Positions 10,329-18,694 of a stretch of 64,000 nucleotides of DNA are shown here, one piece after another. Within the stretch, counting starts at the first letter, position 1. Each line of letters starts with the position of its first letter. Below the pieces are notes generated by a model. It was not told the DNA's origin. It did no database searches and worked only from the letters and a program-made list of their open reading frames with translations. The position numbers were made by a program, and so were the translations under genes. This DNA comes from Verrucomicrobiia bacterium (GTDB lineage: Bacteria; Verrucomicrobiota; Verrucomicrobiia; Verrucomicrobiales; DEV007). The stretch covers positions 1-64,000 of the forward strand of contig JAUIAH010000011.1 of assembly GCA_030425385.1 (NCBI GenBank), written 5' to 3'.

Positions 10329-12866
10329 TTAATTGGTTAGACCATCCCCGGGCGACTCCTCCTGTAGGGCGCGCACACGGTAGAATTGCGTGAGTCCCGA
10401 TGATGGCAGGACTGCTCGATAAGCAACGACACCCTCAGCTAGCGCGGCCTCCTGGTCTAACACCACGTTTGTCGGTTCCCAATCACTACCCAGAGTCGAC
10501 GACTGCTCGATCACATACCCCCTGCCGTCTTGGCTGGCTCGCCCGTGAAACGTGAGCGCCCCCTGGGCATACCTCAGCGTCGGCCGGGAAGCTGCTTTCC
10601 ATGGATGGCTTCCGAATAGATACTCGTCGATGTTCGCGTGGCCATCACGATCCGGGTCGTCATGACGTTCCATCTGATCGAACGGTGCTCCGTCTGGGCG
10701 TAAGATATCGATCCAATCCTCGAAGCTACTCGCCGATGACGCGATCCCTACTTGGCCTTTCAATTGCGCGGCAATGAGGAAATCCGAACTCCCACGGCTC
10801 TCGTTCAAACCGGCGATGGCCAGCAAATTGGTGCCTTCTTCTAACAAATGCCTTACCGATGTCAGATCCACCACCGCACCAGTGACCGCGAGACTATCAC
10901 TGTGATAATAGAATGGTTCAGAATCGACGGAAGGATCAGCAGCCATACCCCGTTCCACGATAGGAGTACCGTTCAGGTAAGCCACATACGCATCATCATA
11001 GTTCATCGTGAGCGAAAGGCGTAGGACATCTTCCGGCGCGGCCACTTCAAACGGAATGCGCAGGTAGAGCAGCGCTTGCTTGTCCGCCATCTCACTCCTG
11101 ACATCCGTGTTGATCCACGGGCCATACGTGCTCTCACGATCGTACCCGACGCCATTGATACCGTCATGAAAGGCCACTTCACCGAGAACGGAAAGCTTGG
11201 GGAGCATCCACGTCGTCCTCAGGAGGTCCCCATTGGGGACGAACCAGCGCAACGGCTGGGCGTCTCCCACGAAGGTCACCTCTTCGGTGGCGACCGTTTC
11301 GTAATGAAGATCCGAAGAGATCGTATCGATGCCATCCGTGGCCGAGACGCTCAGCGTGTGGCGACCGACTTCATGACTGCGATAGTCCAGACGAACCCGC
11401 CCTTCATGGAACTCTTGCGCGACCACTTCAAGATCGGGCGAAGACGTGACGGTGATGGTCACCACCGTCGGGAGACTCGTTTCAAAGTGCCATGTGGCTG
11501 TGTGAATGGCCCCGGGAAGGCCTCGCGAAATCTCTGCTTTGGGATAGCCCTGGACGAGACTCAGCCCGTCACCGACGCGCACCCGATCGCTCGACTCGGC
11601 ACTCTCTTGGCCTTCAGCGTCCCGCACGACGGCTGTGATCTCGTAGATGCCGTCATCTGCCAATTGATAGTCCACGTTGTTGCCTTCTCTCACATCATTG
11701 CCAATATGCCAGTGAACCGTGAACTCGTCTGACACGCCATTTGCGCGTAACGAGAAACGCTCGCCCGCGGCCACCGTGCTCGGCAAATCAAGGTGAACAA
11801 TAGGCGGTGGTGGTGGCACCATCGCATCCGTCGGTAACAAGCCCGAACCGGGTGACTCAATAGACCTTGCGAGGTACGCCGCCGACCACGCGAAGTCTAG
11901 CGTGCCCGTGTGCTTGCCGATCCACGCCATGTAGTGGAGATAGTCCATCACATAAGGTCCAGAGGGCAGGTCAGCAAACGCCGTCTGCCCGACCGATTGA
12001 TAGTCTGCGAGGATCTCTTCGAGCACGGATTGGGCTTCAAGGCTGTGATAGGATCTCGGAGAATTCATCAACGCGTGAAGACACTGCGCCGTGACCTTGC
12101 TAAGATCCCCGGCAAAGAGTTGCTGCCGCCAGGCGACAGCTTGACGGAAAGCGTCCGCTTTGGCAGTTGGGGCAGGTTTGGCTCGAGCGTCTAACATCCA
12201 TCGAAGGGCTTCTTGTTGTACGCTGGGAGGTGACTCTTCGTGGTCCCCGGGAAATGACCAGTCGCGAATCGTTACGCCGTAGGTCGACAAGTGCGCACGA
12301 TCGCGATCGAGTTGCCCATTGGCTCCCACATCATTGGCCCCATTGGAGCGCGACACGAGCAGGCCTTCCAGGAAACGATCTGTCTCACCATGCTGATTGC
12401 CGAGCCAACCACCCATGGCAAAGACGCCCGCGAGGTGAGGGCGCATCACCTTCGTGGCATCGTAGGCATTCCAAGCCCCACCGGACATCCCCGCAGTGAA
12501 CTGCGCCGTGGGATCGATATGGAGTCGCTCGCGCACATCACGCATCACGGCATAGAACTCCCCGGCGGTTTCGCGCCAGTCCCGGCCGTTCTCCACCCCT
12601 TTGATCCCTATCACAATGATACCGAGCGCTTCGCCCGTAGCCTCAAAGCTCGACACCATTCCGTTGGGATTGAAAGACATCGTATAAATGACAGGCGATG
12701 GCGTTCCTTCCTCCGAATAGCTCGAAGGCACATAAACGTCGTAGCTATATTGCGGGAAAGCCGCGCAAGTGGCTTCCCCTCGCTCGCCTGGAGAAACCTC
12801 GTAGGCGCGAAGGAACCCCATTCCCAAGGCCATCATGAGACTCACGCGATAGGACCAAGCACCCAT
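10329..12866 (-). CDS. secreted esterase/PHB-depolymerase-like protein with PKD-like and C-terminal modules
   Basis: 845 residues from the ATG at 12866; a longer frame exists but its extra N-terminus only retranslates the HAD gene out of frame. A signal peptide is present (MGAWSYRV followed by a hydrophobic run). Residues about 30-230 look like an alpha/beta hydrolase of the feruloyl-esterase/PHB-depolymerase type, with the nucleophile elbow GMSGG near residue 125. Then come a helical middle region, a PKD-like domain at about 365-440 ('D.GIYEITAVV.D..G'), and a galactose-binding-like sandwich near 560-690 ('AYLNGTPIV', 'EGTNLLAI'). The tail has 'DPDRDGHANIDEYLFGSHP' and the 'IEQSSTLGSDW....FYRVR' module common to secreted proteins here. 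Substrate unknown. It is separated from the HAD gene by 13 bases and flanked by HAD-derived direct repeats. Confidence 0.75.
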   Translation of the reverse strand: MGAWSYRVSLMMALGMGFLRAYEVSPGERGEATCAAFPQYSYDVYVPSSYSEEGTPSPVIYTMSFNPNGMVSSFEATGEALGIIVIGIKGVENGRDWRETAGEFYAVMRDVRERLHIDPTAQFTAGMSGGAWNAYDATKVMRPHLAGVFAMGGWLGNQHGETDRFLEGLLVSRSNGANDVGANGQLDRDRAHLSTYGVTIRDWSFPGDHEESPPSVQQEALRWMLDARAKPAPTAKADAFRQAVAWRQQLFAGDLSKVTAQCLHALMNSPRSYHSLEAQSVLEEILADYQSVGQTAFADLPSGPYVMDYLHYMAWIGKHTGTLDFAWSAAYLARSIESPGSGLLPTDAMVPPPPPIVHLDLPSTVAAGERFSLRANGVSDEFTVHWHIGNDVREGNNVDYQLADDGIYEITAVVRDAEGQESAESSDRVRVGDGLSLVQGYPKAEISRGLPGAIHTATWHFETSLPTVVTITVTSSPDLEVVAQEFHEGRVRLDYRSHEVGRHTLSVSATDGIDTISSDLHYETVATEEVTFVGDAQPLRWFVPNGDLLRTTWMLPKLSVLGEVAFHDGINGVGYDRESTYGPWINTDVRSEMADKQALLYLRIPFEVAAPEDVLRLSLTMNYDDAYVAYLNGTPIVERGMAADPSVDSEPFYYHSDSLAVTGAVVDLTSVRHLLEEGTNLLAIAGLNESRGSSDFLIAAQLKGQVGIASSASSFEDWIDILRPDGAPFDQMERHDDPDRDGHANIDEYLFGSHPWKAASRPTLRYAQGALTFHGRASQDGRGYVIEQSSTLGSDWEPTNVVLDQEAALAEGVVAYRAVLPSSGLTQFYRVRALQEESPGDGLTN

Positions 12867-12879
12867 AGAAGCTAAAGGT

Positions 12880-13539
12880 CTACAGCCCGGCTTGGGTAGC
12901 AACCCATTCGTGGATCGCCCGGTGATCTTGGAAGTCTGGGATGGTGTGGACGCCGAGATCATCGAAGGGATTGCTGTCCGGCTTGCGCACGCCGATGAAG
13001 TGGACATCGGCCGCGACGGCTGCGCGGAAATCGAGGATCGTGTCCCCCCAGAAGATGATGGGCTGCCCGGGATGCTCTTCTTTCAGTTTCGTCAAGACAT
13101 TGGCTTTCCGGTTGGGAAAAGCATAAACCTCAGCAAAGGCATCTTCTAAATGAATCGCTCCTAACTGATCCAACACCTCGGGATACAAGGCGGACGAACA
13201 GACGTATTTCTCATTCTCAGATTCTTGAATGAAGGGGACCACGCCTGCCACTGGCGGCGCCTTGAGCAACCCTTCTTTGATGAAATGATAGGAGTCATCC
13301 AACAGGCGATCTACTTCTCCTTCCAGGCCTTCTTTGATTCCAACAATTTCTCCGAGCACGTGCATGAGTTTGTCCCGGCGAGCCAGACCCACATTGGCTC
13401 GATTGAACGCACGGATGGCAGGAAGGTGTTCGGCATATTCCTGCGCGAGCAGTTCCTCGAAGAGCCGCAATTTGATCGGCTCCGATTCCACGAGGACACC
13501 GTCCTTATCGAAGACGAAGATGGGAAGCGCTTGGGGCAT
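12880..13539 (-). CDS. HAD-family hydrolase, phosphoglycolate-phosphatase-like
   Basis: 219 residues from the ATG at 13539. An in-frame TTG at 13575 overlaps the stop of the upstream glycosyltransferase by 3-4 bases and could be used instead, giving 231. All HAD motifs are visible: motif I 'FDKDGVLVES' with the nucleophile Asp at the very N-terminus, a helical cap, motif II Ser in 'VCSSAL', the conserved Lys region 'NRKANVL', and motif IV 'WGDTILDF'. The family removes phosphate from small phosphorylated metabolites in the cytoplasm; the substrate cannot be read from sequence. It is probably co-transcribed with the GT4 gene. Its 3' end is the source of the decayed copy at 10144-10298. Confidence 0.85.
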   Translation of the reverse strand: MPQALPIFVFDKDGVLVESEPIKLRLFEELLAQEYAEHLPAIRAFNRANVGLARRDKLMHVLGEIVGIKEGLEGEVDRLLDDSYHFIKEGLLKAPPVAGVVPFIQESENEKYVCSSALYPEVLDQLGAIHLEDAFAEVYAFPNRKANVLTKLKEEHPGQPIIFWGDTILDFRAAVAADVHFIGVRKPDSNPFDDLGVHTIPDFQDHRAIHEWVATQAGL

Positions 13540-13571
13540 GTGTCGAAGCCTGTGAGGCAGTGGCGCTCTGG

Positions 13572-14729
13572 TCAAGCGAAAGCCCCCAAGTGTTGCAGCT
13601 GTTCGCGCAGTAGTCTGACATGATGTTCAAAGGTGAATCGGCCGAGCAAGCGCTCTCTCCCAGCCGTTCCCATGCGCTCGCGCAAGGCCTCATCGGCCAA
13701 TAGGGCATCGATCCGAGCCGCCATGCTCTTAAGGTCGAATGGTTTCACCAAATAGCCGGTGACGCCATCGTCCACGATCTCCGTGGGCCCAGCCACGCCG
13801 AAGGCCACCACGGGCAAGGCGTGATTCATGGCCTCTACCATGATCATGCCGAAGGGCTCGAAGACCGATGGTGCCACTAACAATTGGCTCGCGGCCAGAT
13901 GGCGCCCCGTTTCTTCCTTGGCGACGTGACCGAGAAAGGTCACGTTGAGATTCTGTTCGCGAGCGGTGGCCTCAAGCCCCTCCCGCATGTAGCCATCTCC
14001 TAACACCTTCAAATGATACGGTTGCTTCAGATGTGGCAACGCCTTGAGAAGGAGTTGCAGTCCCTTCCCCCGAATGAGGTTCCCCAGAAAGATTATGCTA
14101 TGGGCTTCCTTCTCCACGTCCAACAACGATGGGATGGGCTTGGCCCAAAGTGGATTCACATAGATGCGTTCGGCGGGCGCCCCATTGCGCATGAGCGTTT
14201 CCTTCATGTCGTGCGTGTGGGCTTCTAACACATCCACCTCTTTCAACTCTGCCAACAAGCGTTTCTTGTGCCAGAGATTCTCGAAACGGAATTTGCGCGT
14301 GAACCCATCGCGCGAGAGGCAGGAGAGCAAGGAATGCCATCCGATGGGATCGCGACTGCGTTGCAACGTCAGTCGATTGTATCCTGTGCCCGCATAGATC
14401 ATTTGGTAGTCCATGAATACCTTGATCATCTTGTAGCCCAAGCGATCACGCGCTCGGAGGAATGGCGCGAGACTCTGCCCGATCAAGCTATAGATAATGA
14501 GAATGTCAGGGCGAACGCTCTCTAACACAGCCTCCGCACCCGCGTGCAAATCCGCGCATTCATGGTGACTTGCAAAGACCTCAAGGTATCCAGCGTCCGC
14601 ATCCTGCATGAAGAGCAGATGATGCTCCACATCCGTCATCCCAACCGCCAATTCACGCACACACAGTTCGGCCCCACCTCGGAAGGCGCCGTATTGATTG
14701 ATATGAAGCAGGGTTGGTTTACTGGGCAT
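13572..14729 (-). CDS. GT4-family glycosyltransferase
   Basis: 385 residues, ATG at 14729. It has the two-Rossmann GT-B layout: an N-terminal 'GGAELCVREL' acceptor-side motif near residue 18 and the C-terminal nucleotide-sugar half starting 'IIFLGNLIRGKGLQLLL'. The family signature 'EPFGMIMVEAM' (the E.......E donor-binding pair) follows near residue 290. The family transfers a sugar from an activated donor onto lipid or glycan acceptors, typically in envelope polysaccharide synthesis. Donor and acceptor are not deducible. It directly precedes, and nearly overlaps, the HAD phosphatase, suggesting one operon. No membrane segment is seen, so it probably acts at the inner face of the membrane. 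Confidence 0.9.
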   Translation of the reverse strand: MPSKPTLLHINQYGAFRGGAELCVRELAVGMTDVEHHLLFMQDADAGYLEVFASHHECADLHAGAEAVLESVRPDILIIYSLIGQSLAPFLRARDRLGYKMIKVFMDYQMIYAGTGYNRLTLQRSRDPIGWHSLLSCLSRDGFTRKFRFENLWHKKRLLAELKEVDVLEAHTHDMKETLMRNGAPAERIYVNPLWAKPIPSLLDVEKEAHSIIFLGNLIRGKGLQLLLKALPHLKQPYHLKVLGDGYMREGLEATAREQNLNVTFLGHVAKEETGRHLAASQLLVAPSVFEPFGMIMVEAMNHALPVVAFGVAGPTEIVDDGVTGYLVKPFDLKSMAARIDALLADEALRERMGTAGRERLLGRFTFEHHVRLLREQLQHLGAFA

Positions 14730-14848
14730 GGAAATTCATGGTTATCATGCTCTTTCGAGGAAACAACCAGAATACCCGAGCGTTTCCCGCCCACACGGCA
14801 TCCCCTCCTCCAAAGGAAGCGTGCGGGCAGGACGGTGAGAAGGGCTAA

Positions 14849-15337
14849 CTAGGACGATTCATCTTCGCCCGGAGCCGACATGTGCTTGGAGATGTAAGCG
14901 GGCTCGCCCATCCGTTTCAGGAGGTCGAGTTGGAGTTCTAGCCAGCCCATGTGTTCTTCTTCGTCCATGACGATGCGCTCGAAGAGTGATCGCGTTCCGA
15001 TATCGCCGTCATCATCTGCCTGCCGAGCCGCGCCGGTGTAGAATTTGATGGCTTCTTGTTCATCTGCCAGGTCGGCCTCAAACATCTGCGCAAGAGAGTC
15101 CGCCAGGGCAGGCGTTTTCTCGAAGACAAGCTCAGGTTCGCCCTTCAGGAAGAGGATCCGATTGATGAAATCATCAGAATGGCCTAGTTCTTCCTGCATC
15201 TCCTCACGCATTTGGGCAGCAAGGCGATCGATGCCCCAATCTGATAGCACACTGGCATGCAATTGATACTGATGCGCAGCGGTCAATTCCATGGCGAGCG
15301 CGGTTTGCAAGTTCTTGAGAGTGAGATCTCGACTCAT
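14849..15337 (-). CDS. bacterioferritin-like diiron protein, heme methionine replaced
   Basis: 162 residues, close to the bacterioferritin norm of about 155-160. The four-helix ferritin fold is evident, with diiron ligands at E17, E50/H53 ('EELGHSDD'), E94-region ('DEQEAI') and E/H in 'DEEEHMGW' near 127-130. In E. coli Bfr the residue after the second glutamate is the heme-ligating Met52; here it is Leu51, so heme binding between subunits is unlikely. Role: iron storage and peroxide/ferroxidase detoxification in the cytoplasm. It stands alone between the GT4 gene and nadC, with 119 non-coding bases on one side. Confidence 0.88.
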   Translation of the reverse strand: MSRDLTLKNLQTALAMELTAAHQYQLHASVLSDWGIDRLAAQMREEMQEELGHSDDFINRILFLKGEPELVFEKTPALADSLAQMFEADLADEQEAIKFYTGAARQADDDGDIGTRSLFERIVMDEEEHMGWLELQLDLLKRMGEPAYISKHMSAPGEDESS

Positions 15338-15446
15338 CGTTTTAATGTGGTTAATGTTAGGGAGGATAGGTGTTCGTATCAGCCTACACCAGAGCCTCCA
15401 TTCCGCAACTCATGCTCGCCACCCGTCACACCAAGCGAGGCATCGC

Positions 15447-16304
15447 CTAACAAGCATCGAGCGCGAGATCCACCGCGCGAGAGGAGTGGGTAAGGGCGCC
15501 GATGGAAATGAAGTCGACTCCGGTCTCGGCGACCGCGCCCACATTGGAGAGTTGGATCCCACCACTCGCCTCCAATCTCACCTCACTGCCGCGAGCCATC
15601 TCCACGGCTTCCCGGAGTTCCACCTCCGCCATGTTGTCCAAGAGAATGTAGTCCACACCCCGCAAGCCGAGAAATTGCCGCACCTGGTCGAGGGTATCCG
15701 CTTCCAGTTCCACCTCGACACCAGGGTGCTCGCTGGCAAGCTGATCGATTCCATTCTGAATCGCTCCGAGGGCATCTTCCGCTGCGAGGTGATTATCTTT
15801 GATCATGACCCGATCGTAGAGCCCCATCCGGTGGTTCTGCCCGCCCCCATGAACGACAGCGGCTTTCTCTAACAAACGCCAACCAGGGGTGGTCTTGCGC
15901 GTGTCCAAGATCACGGCCTTGGTCCCACTCACTGCCCTGACAAAGGCGGCGGTAAGAGTGGCGACTCCGGTGAGGCGCTGGGCAAAGTTGAGCGCGGTGC
16001 GCTCGGCCGTGAGGATCGCGCGGGTATTTCCGGTCACCTCCAAGATAGGGGCCTCATTGATTTCTGAGGGGGCAATAGATTCACCGGAGGGACGAAGGAT
16101 GCTCACTTCAAGCGCGGGATCCACGGTAGTGAACACATCCGCAGCGAGCTCGATGCCTGAAAGCGTACACGCCTCGCGCGCGACCATGCGGACACGTGAT
16201 TGGGATACGGCGGGAATGAAATATTGCGACGTGAGGTCGCCAACCGCCCCCAAGTCCTCGGCTAGGGCGGCGTCAATCTGTGGTTGCCAGGTGGGGGCGC
16301 TCAT
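15447..16304 (-). CDS. nadC: nicotinate-nucleotide pyrophosphorylase (quinolinate phosphoribosyltransferase)
   Basis: 285 residues, typical length for NadC. It converts quinolinate and PRPP to nicotinate mononucleotide in de novo NAD synthesis in the cytoplasm. Hallmarks seen are 'ERTALNFAQRLTGVAT' at about 100, 'DTRKTTPGWR' at about 136, 'HGGGQNHRMGLYD' with 'MIKDNH' near 157-173, then 'EVELEADTLDQ', 'ILLDNM' and 'EASGGI...N' toward the C-terminus. No nadA or nadB is in the window. It is divergent from the PBP gene, with 90 bases between the starts. The stop codon TAG lies inside a TGTTAG hexamer, the word that is enriched across this window. Confidence 0.95.
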   Translation of the reverse strand: MSAPTWQPQIDAALAEDLGAVGDLTSQYFIPAVSQSRVRMVAREACTLSGIELAADVFTTVDPALEVSILRPSGESIAPSEINEAPILEVTGNTRAILTAERTALNFAQRLTGVATLTAAFVRAVSGTKAVILDTRKTTPGWRLLEKAAVVHGGGQNHRMGLYDRVMIKDNHLAAEDALGAIQNGIDQLASEHPGVEVELEADTLDQVRQFLGLRGVDYILLDNMAEVELREAVEMARGSEVRLEASGGIQLSNVGAVAETGVDFISIGALTHSSRAVDLALDAC

Positions 16305-16394
16305 GAATAAAGGCAGGTGCGGTGCTCGTCAGACTGATAACCGTCATGCACGACGGGTTGCAAATCGAATCGAGAGCTTCACCATTCATCTCCA

Positions 16395-18626
16395 ATGATC
16401 CAGGCCCCATGGCACACGCCGCGTTCCCCTTCCCGTAAACGCCGCTTCTTCAGTTTCCGGACGCTCTTCCTCTTGCTGGGATTCTGTTCGGCAATCGTTG
16501 CTCTCCTGGGACTGGGTGCCTACACGCGCTATGCCTACCTCGCGAGCCAATTCAATTTGGAGGAACTGGGAAAGATGCCAGAACGCACCATGGTCTACGA
16601 CGCCAAGGGGAAGCTCATCGGTCGGCTCCATGGGATGAATCGCATCACCATTCCGTTAGAGAAATCCTCTCGCTACTTCCTCGACGCCTTGTTGGCGCGA
16701 GAAGATAAGAGTTTCTTTGATCACCGAGGGGTCGACTATCGCGGCGTCGCGCGCGCTGTCGTCCGCAATCTCAAGGATGGCGAATTCGTCCAAGGAGCGA
16801 GCACCATTTCTATGCAGCTCGCCCGCAATAGCTACGGCCTTCGGGAACGCACGCTTCATCGCAAACTGCTAGAAGTGATGTTGACCCGCCGCATCGAACG
16901 GTCCGTTTCCAAGAATAAGATCCTGGAACTGTATATCAATCGGATCTTCTTTGGGAGCGGTCTCTATGGCTTGGAACGGGCCAGCCAAGCCTACTTCGGG
17001 AAACGTGCCGACATCCTGACACTTGGTCAAGCCGCCTGCCTCGCAGGCATCATCCGCAGCCCAAATCGTTTCTCTCCCTTCACCAATCCCGAAGGCGCGG
17101 CGGGCGAACGCGACACGGTACTGGATCGCATGGTCTTGTTAGACTACATCACCGCAGAGGAGGCGTCCGCGGCGAAGGAGGCACCTTTGAATATCCAGGC
17201 GGAACCCAGCTATCTCTGGCAGGAGAATTACGCGATGGATTTCGTGCGCCGCTACTTGAATGAAACCTGGCTGCGCGATCAAGAATACAAGGAGGATGGT
17301 GGGCTAAAGGTCTACACTACGATCGATCAGGACTTGCAAGCCCATGCGGAGGAAGCTCTACGCAAACAGTTAGACACCTTGGAAGCACGGCCCGAGTATC
17401 GCCATCCACGCTACGAGGACTTTGCCGCCACATGGAAAGAGGGCGACGAGCGACGCACGCCCTATCTGCAGGGCAGTGTGGTGGTGTTAGACCACGAAAG
17501 TGGCAGCGTCCTGGCATTGGTAGGCGGGCGCGACTATCGTCATAGCAAGTTTAACCGCGCCCTGCATGCCAAACGTCAAGTGGGGTCCGTCTTCAAGCCC
17601 TTCGTCTATGCCGCCGCTTATGAGCAACGGCGCCTGCTACCGAATACCAGTGTGAGTGATGAACGGATCGCTCATCACGAATTGAGTCATCATGGGTTGC
17701 GCCCATGGAGCCCTCGCAACTCCGACGGAACTTACCGGGGATGGCAACCAGCGGAGTATGGGCTGGTCGCCTCTCGGAACACCATGACGGTGCGCGTGGG
17801 GGAACGCGCCGGCTTGCCAGCCGTGCGTGATCTCGGACATGCTGCCAATCTGGCGGACCCCAAACGCAATCCCCTCCCTGAAAGTCCCGTCGTCTATATT
17901 GGGGCGTTCGAAGCGCCTCTCCTTCAGGTCACGAGCGCCTACACCGCCCTGGCCAACCGCGGTACGAGACCACAATGGCATGTCATTCGCCGCATCGAAG
18001 ATCGCCAGGGACAGCGTTTGGACCTCGTGAGCACTGGTTACAAGCAACGCCTCCTGTCAGAAGGCACGGCGGCCCTGGTGACCCAGGGTCTCAGCGAGGT
18101 GGTGACACGCGGGACCGCCGCGAGCGCCAAACGGCTTGGTTGGGACAAGCCGTCGGCAGGCAAGACGGGAACCACTGATGACTATCGAGACGGATGGTTC
18201 CTCGGCTATTCCAGCGCCATCACCTGTGGCGTCTGGGTTGGGCTGGACAACAATCAACCAGTGATGCCGAGGGGCTATGGGAGCACGACAGCGTTGCCCA
18301 TTTGGGTTGATGTGATGAAACAGGCAGCGGAAATGGGCTATCCCACGGAGGCTCTCGATCCTGGCCCCGAGCGCGTTCCCGTCGACGTGTGCCGGACCAG
18401 CGGCGATCTGGCAACGGATCGCTGCCACCATGCCGGGACCGCGATGGAAACGAGCATTCCCGAAGATCTGATCGATGCACGGGTGCTCTGTTCTCAACAC
18501 AACAGCCGCTATCAACAACCGCAGCCCCGCCCTCCCGTGGCCATGCCTATCCAACCACCACAGCAACCGCAGCCGAGAGAACCACGACGTGGATTTGTCG
18601 ATCGCGTCTTTGGTTGGCTCCGTTGA
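16395..18626 (+). CDS. bifunctional class A penicillin-binding protein (PBP1A-like)
   Basis: 743 residues, ATG at 16395. Peptidoglycan glycosyltransferase and transpeptidase anchored in the inner membrane. After a basic N-terminus, one membrane segment spans about 22-45. The GT51 domain carries the catalytic 'EDKSFFDHRG' (E103) and 'GASTISMQLARN'. The transpeptidase domain carries SxxK as S398-V-F-K, SxN as S460-R-N and K590-T-G-T, all intact. The tail (about 690-743) is rich in proline and glutamine and ends in a basic 'RRGFVDRVFGWLR'. It is the first gene of a plus-strand envelope run that continues with TamB/TamA. Confidence 0.95.
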   Translation: MIQAPWHTPRSPSRKRRFFSFRTLFLLLGFCSAIVALLGLGAYTRYAYLASQFNLEELGKMPERTMVYDAKGKLIGRLHGMNRITIPLEKSSRYFLDALLAREDKSFFDHRGVDYRGVARAVVRNLKDGEFVQGASTISMQLARNSYGLRERTLHRKLLEVMLTRRIERSVSKNKILELYINRIFFGSGLYGLERASQAYFGKRADILTLGQAACLAGIIRSPNRFSPFTNPEGAAGERDTVLDRMVLLDYITAEEASAAKEAPLNIQAEPSYLWQENYAMDFVRRYLNETWLRDQEYKEDGGLKVYTTIDQDLQAHAEEALRKQLDTLEARPEYRHPRYEDFAATWKEGDERRTPYLQGSVVVLDHESGSVLALVGGRDYRHSKFNRALHAKRQVGSVFKPFVYAAAYEQRRLLPNTSVSDERIAHHELSHHGLRPWSPRNSDGTYRGWQPAEYGLVASRNTMTVRVGERAGLPAVRDLGHAANLADPKRNPLPESPVVYIGAFEAPLLQVTSAYTALANRGTRPQWHVIRRIEDRQGQRLDLVSTGYKQRLLSEGTAALVTQGLSEVVTRGTAASAKRLGWDKPSAGKTGTTDDYRDGWFLGYSSAITCGVWVGLDNNQPVMPRGYGSTTALPIWVDVMKQAAEMGYPTEALDPGPERVPVDVCRTSGDLATDRCHHAGTAMETSIPEDLIDARVLCSQHNSRYQQPQPRPPVAMPIQPPQQPQPREPRRGFVDRVFGWLR

Positions 18627-18658
18627 TCATCAACCTATCGATACTTTTAAAAATCGCG

Positions 18659-18686
18659 TTGATTTGGTAATTATTTAAATTATGCT
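18659..18686 (+). promoter_or_regulatory. possible sigma70-type promoter for the zinc-ribbon gene
   Basis: In an AT-rich gap, TTGATT at 18659-18664 is followed after 16 bases by TATGCT at 18681-18686. The start codon is at 18695, so transcription from this promoter would begin almost at the ATG and give a leaderless or nearly leaderless message; no Shine-Dalgarno is visible. This is a pattern match only. Confidence 0.3.
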
Positions 18687-18694
18687 CGCTCGAA

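Noticed and set aside
12867-13007. N-terminal extension of the esterase-like gene
   Set aside because: The added residues are an out-of-frame reading of the HAD gene; the ATG at 12866 opens a proper signal peptide.
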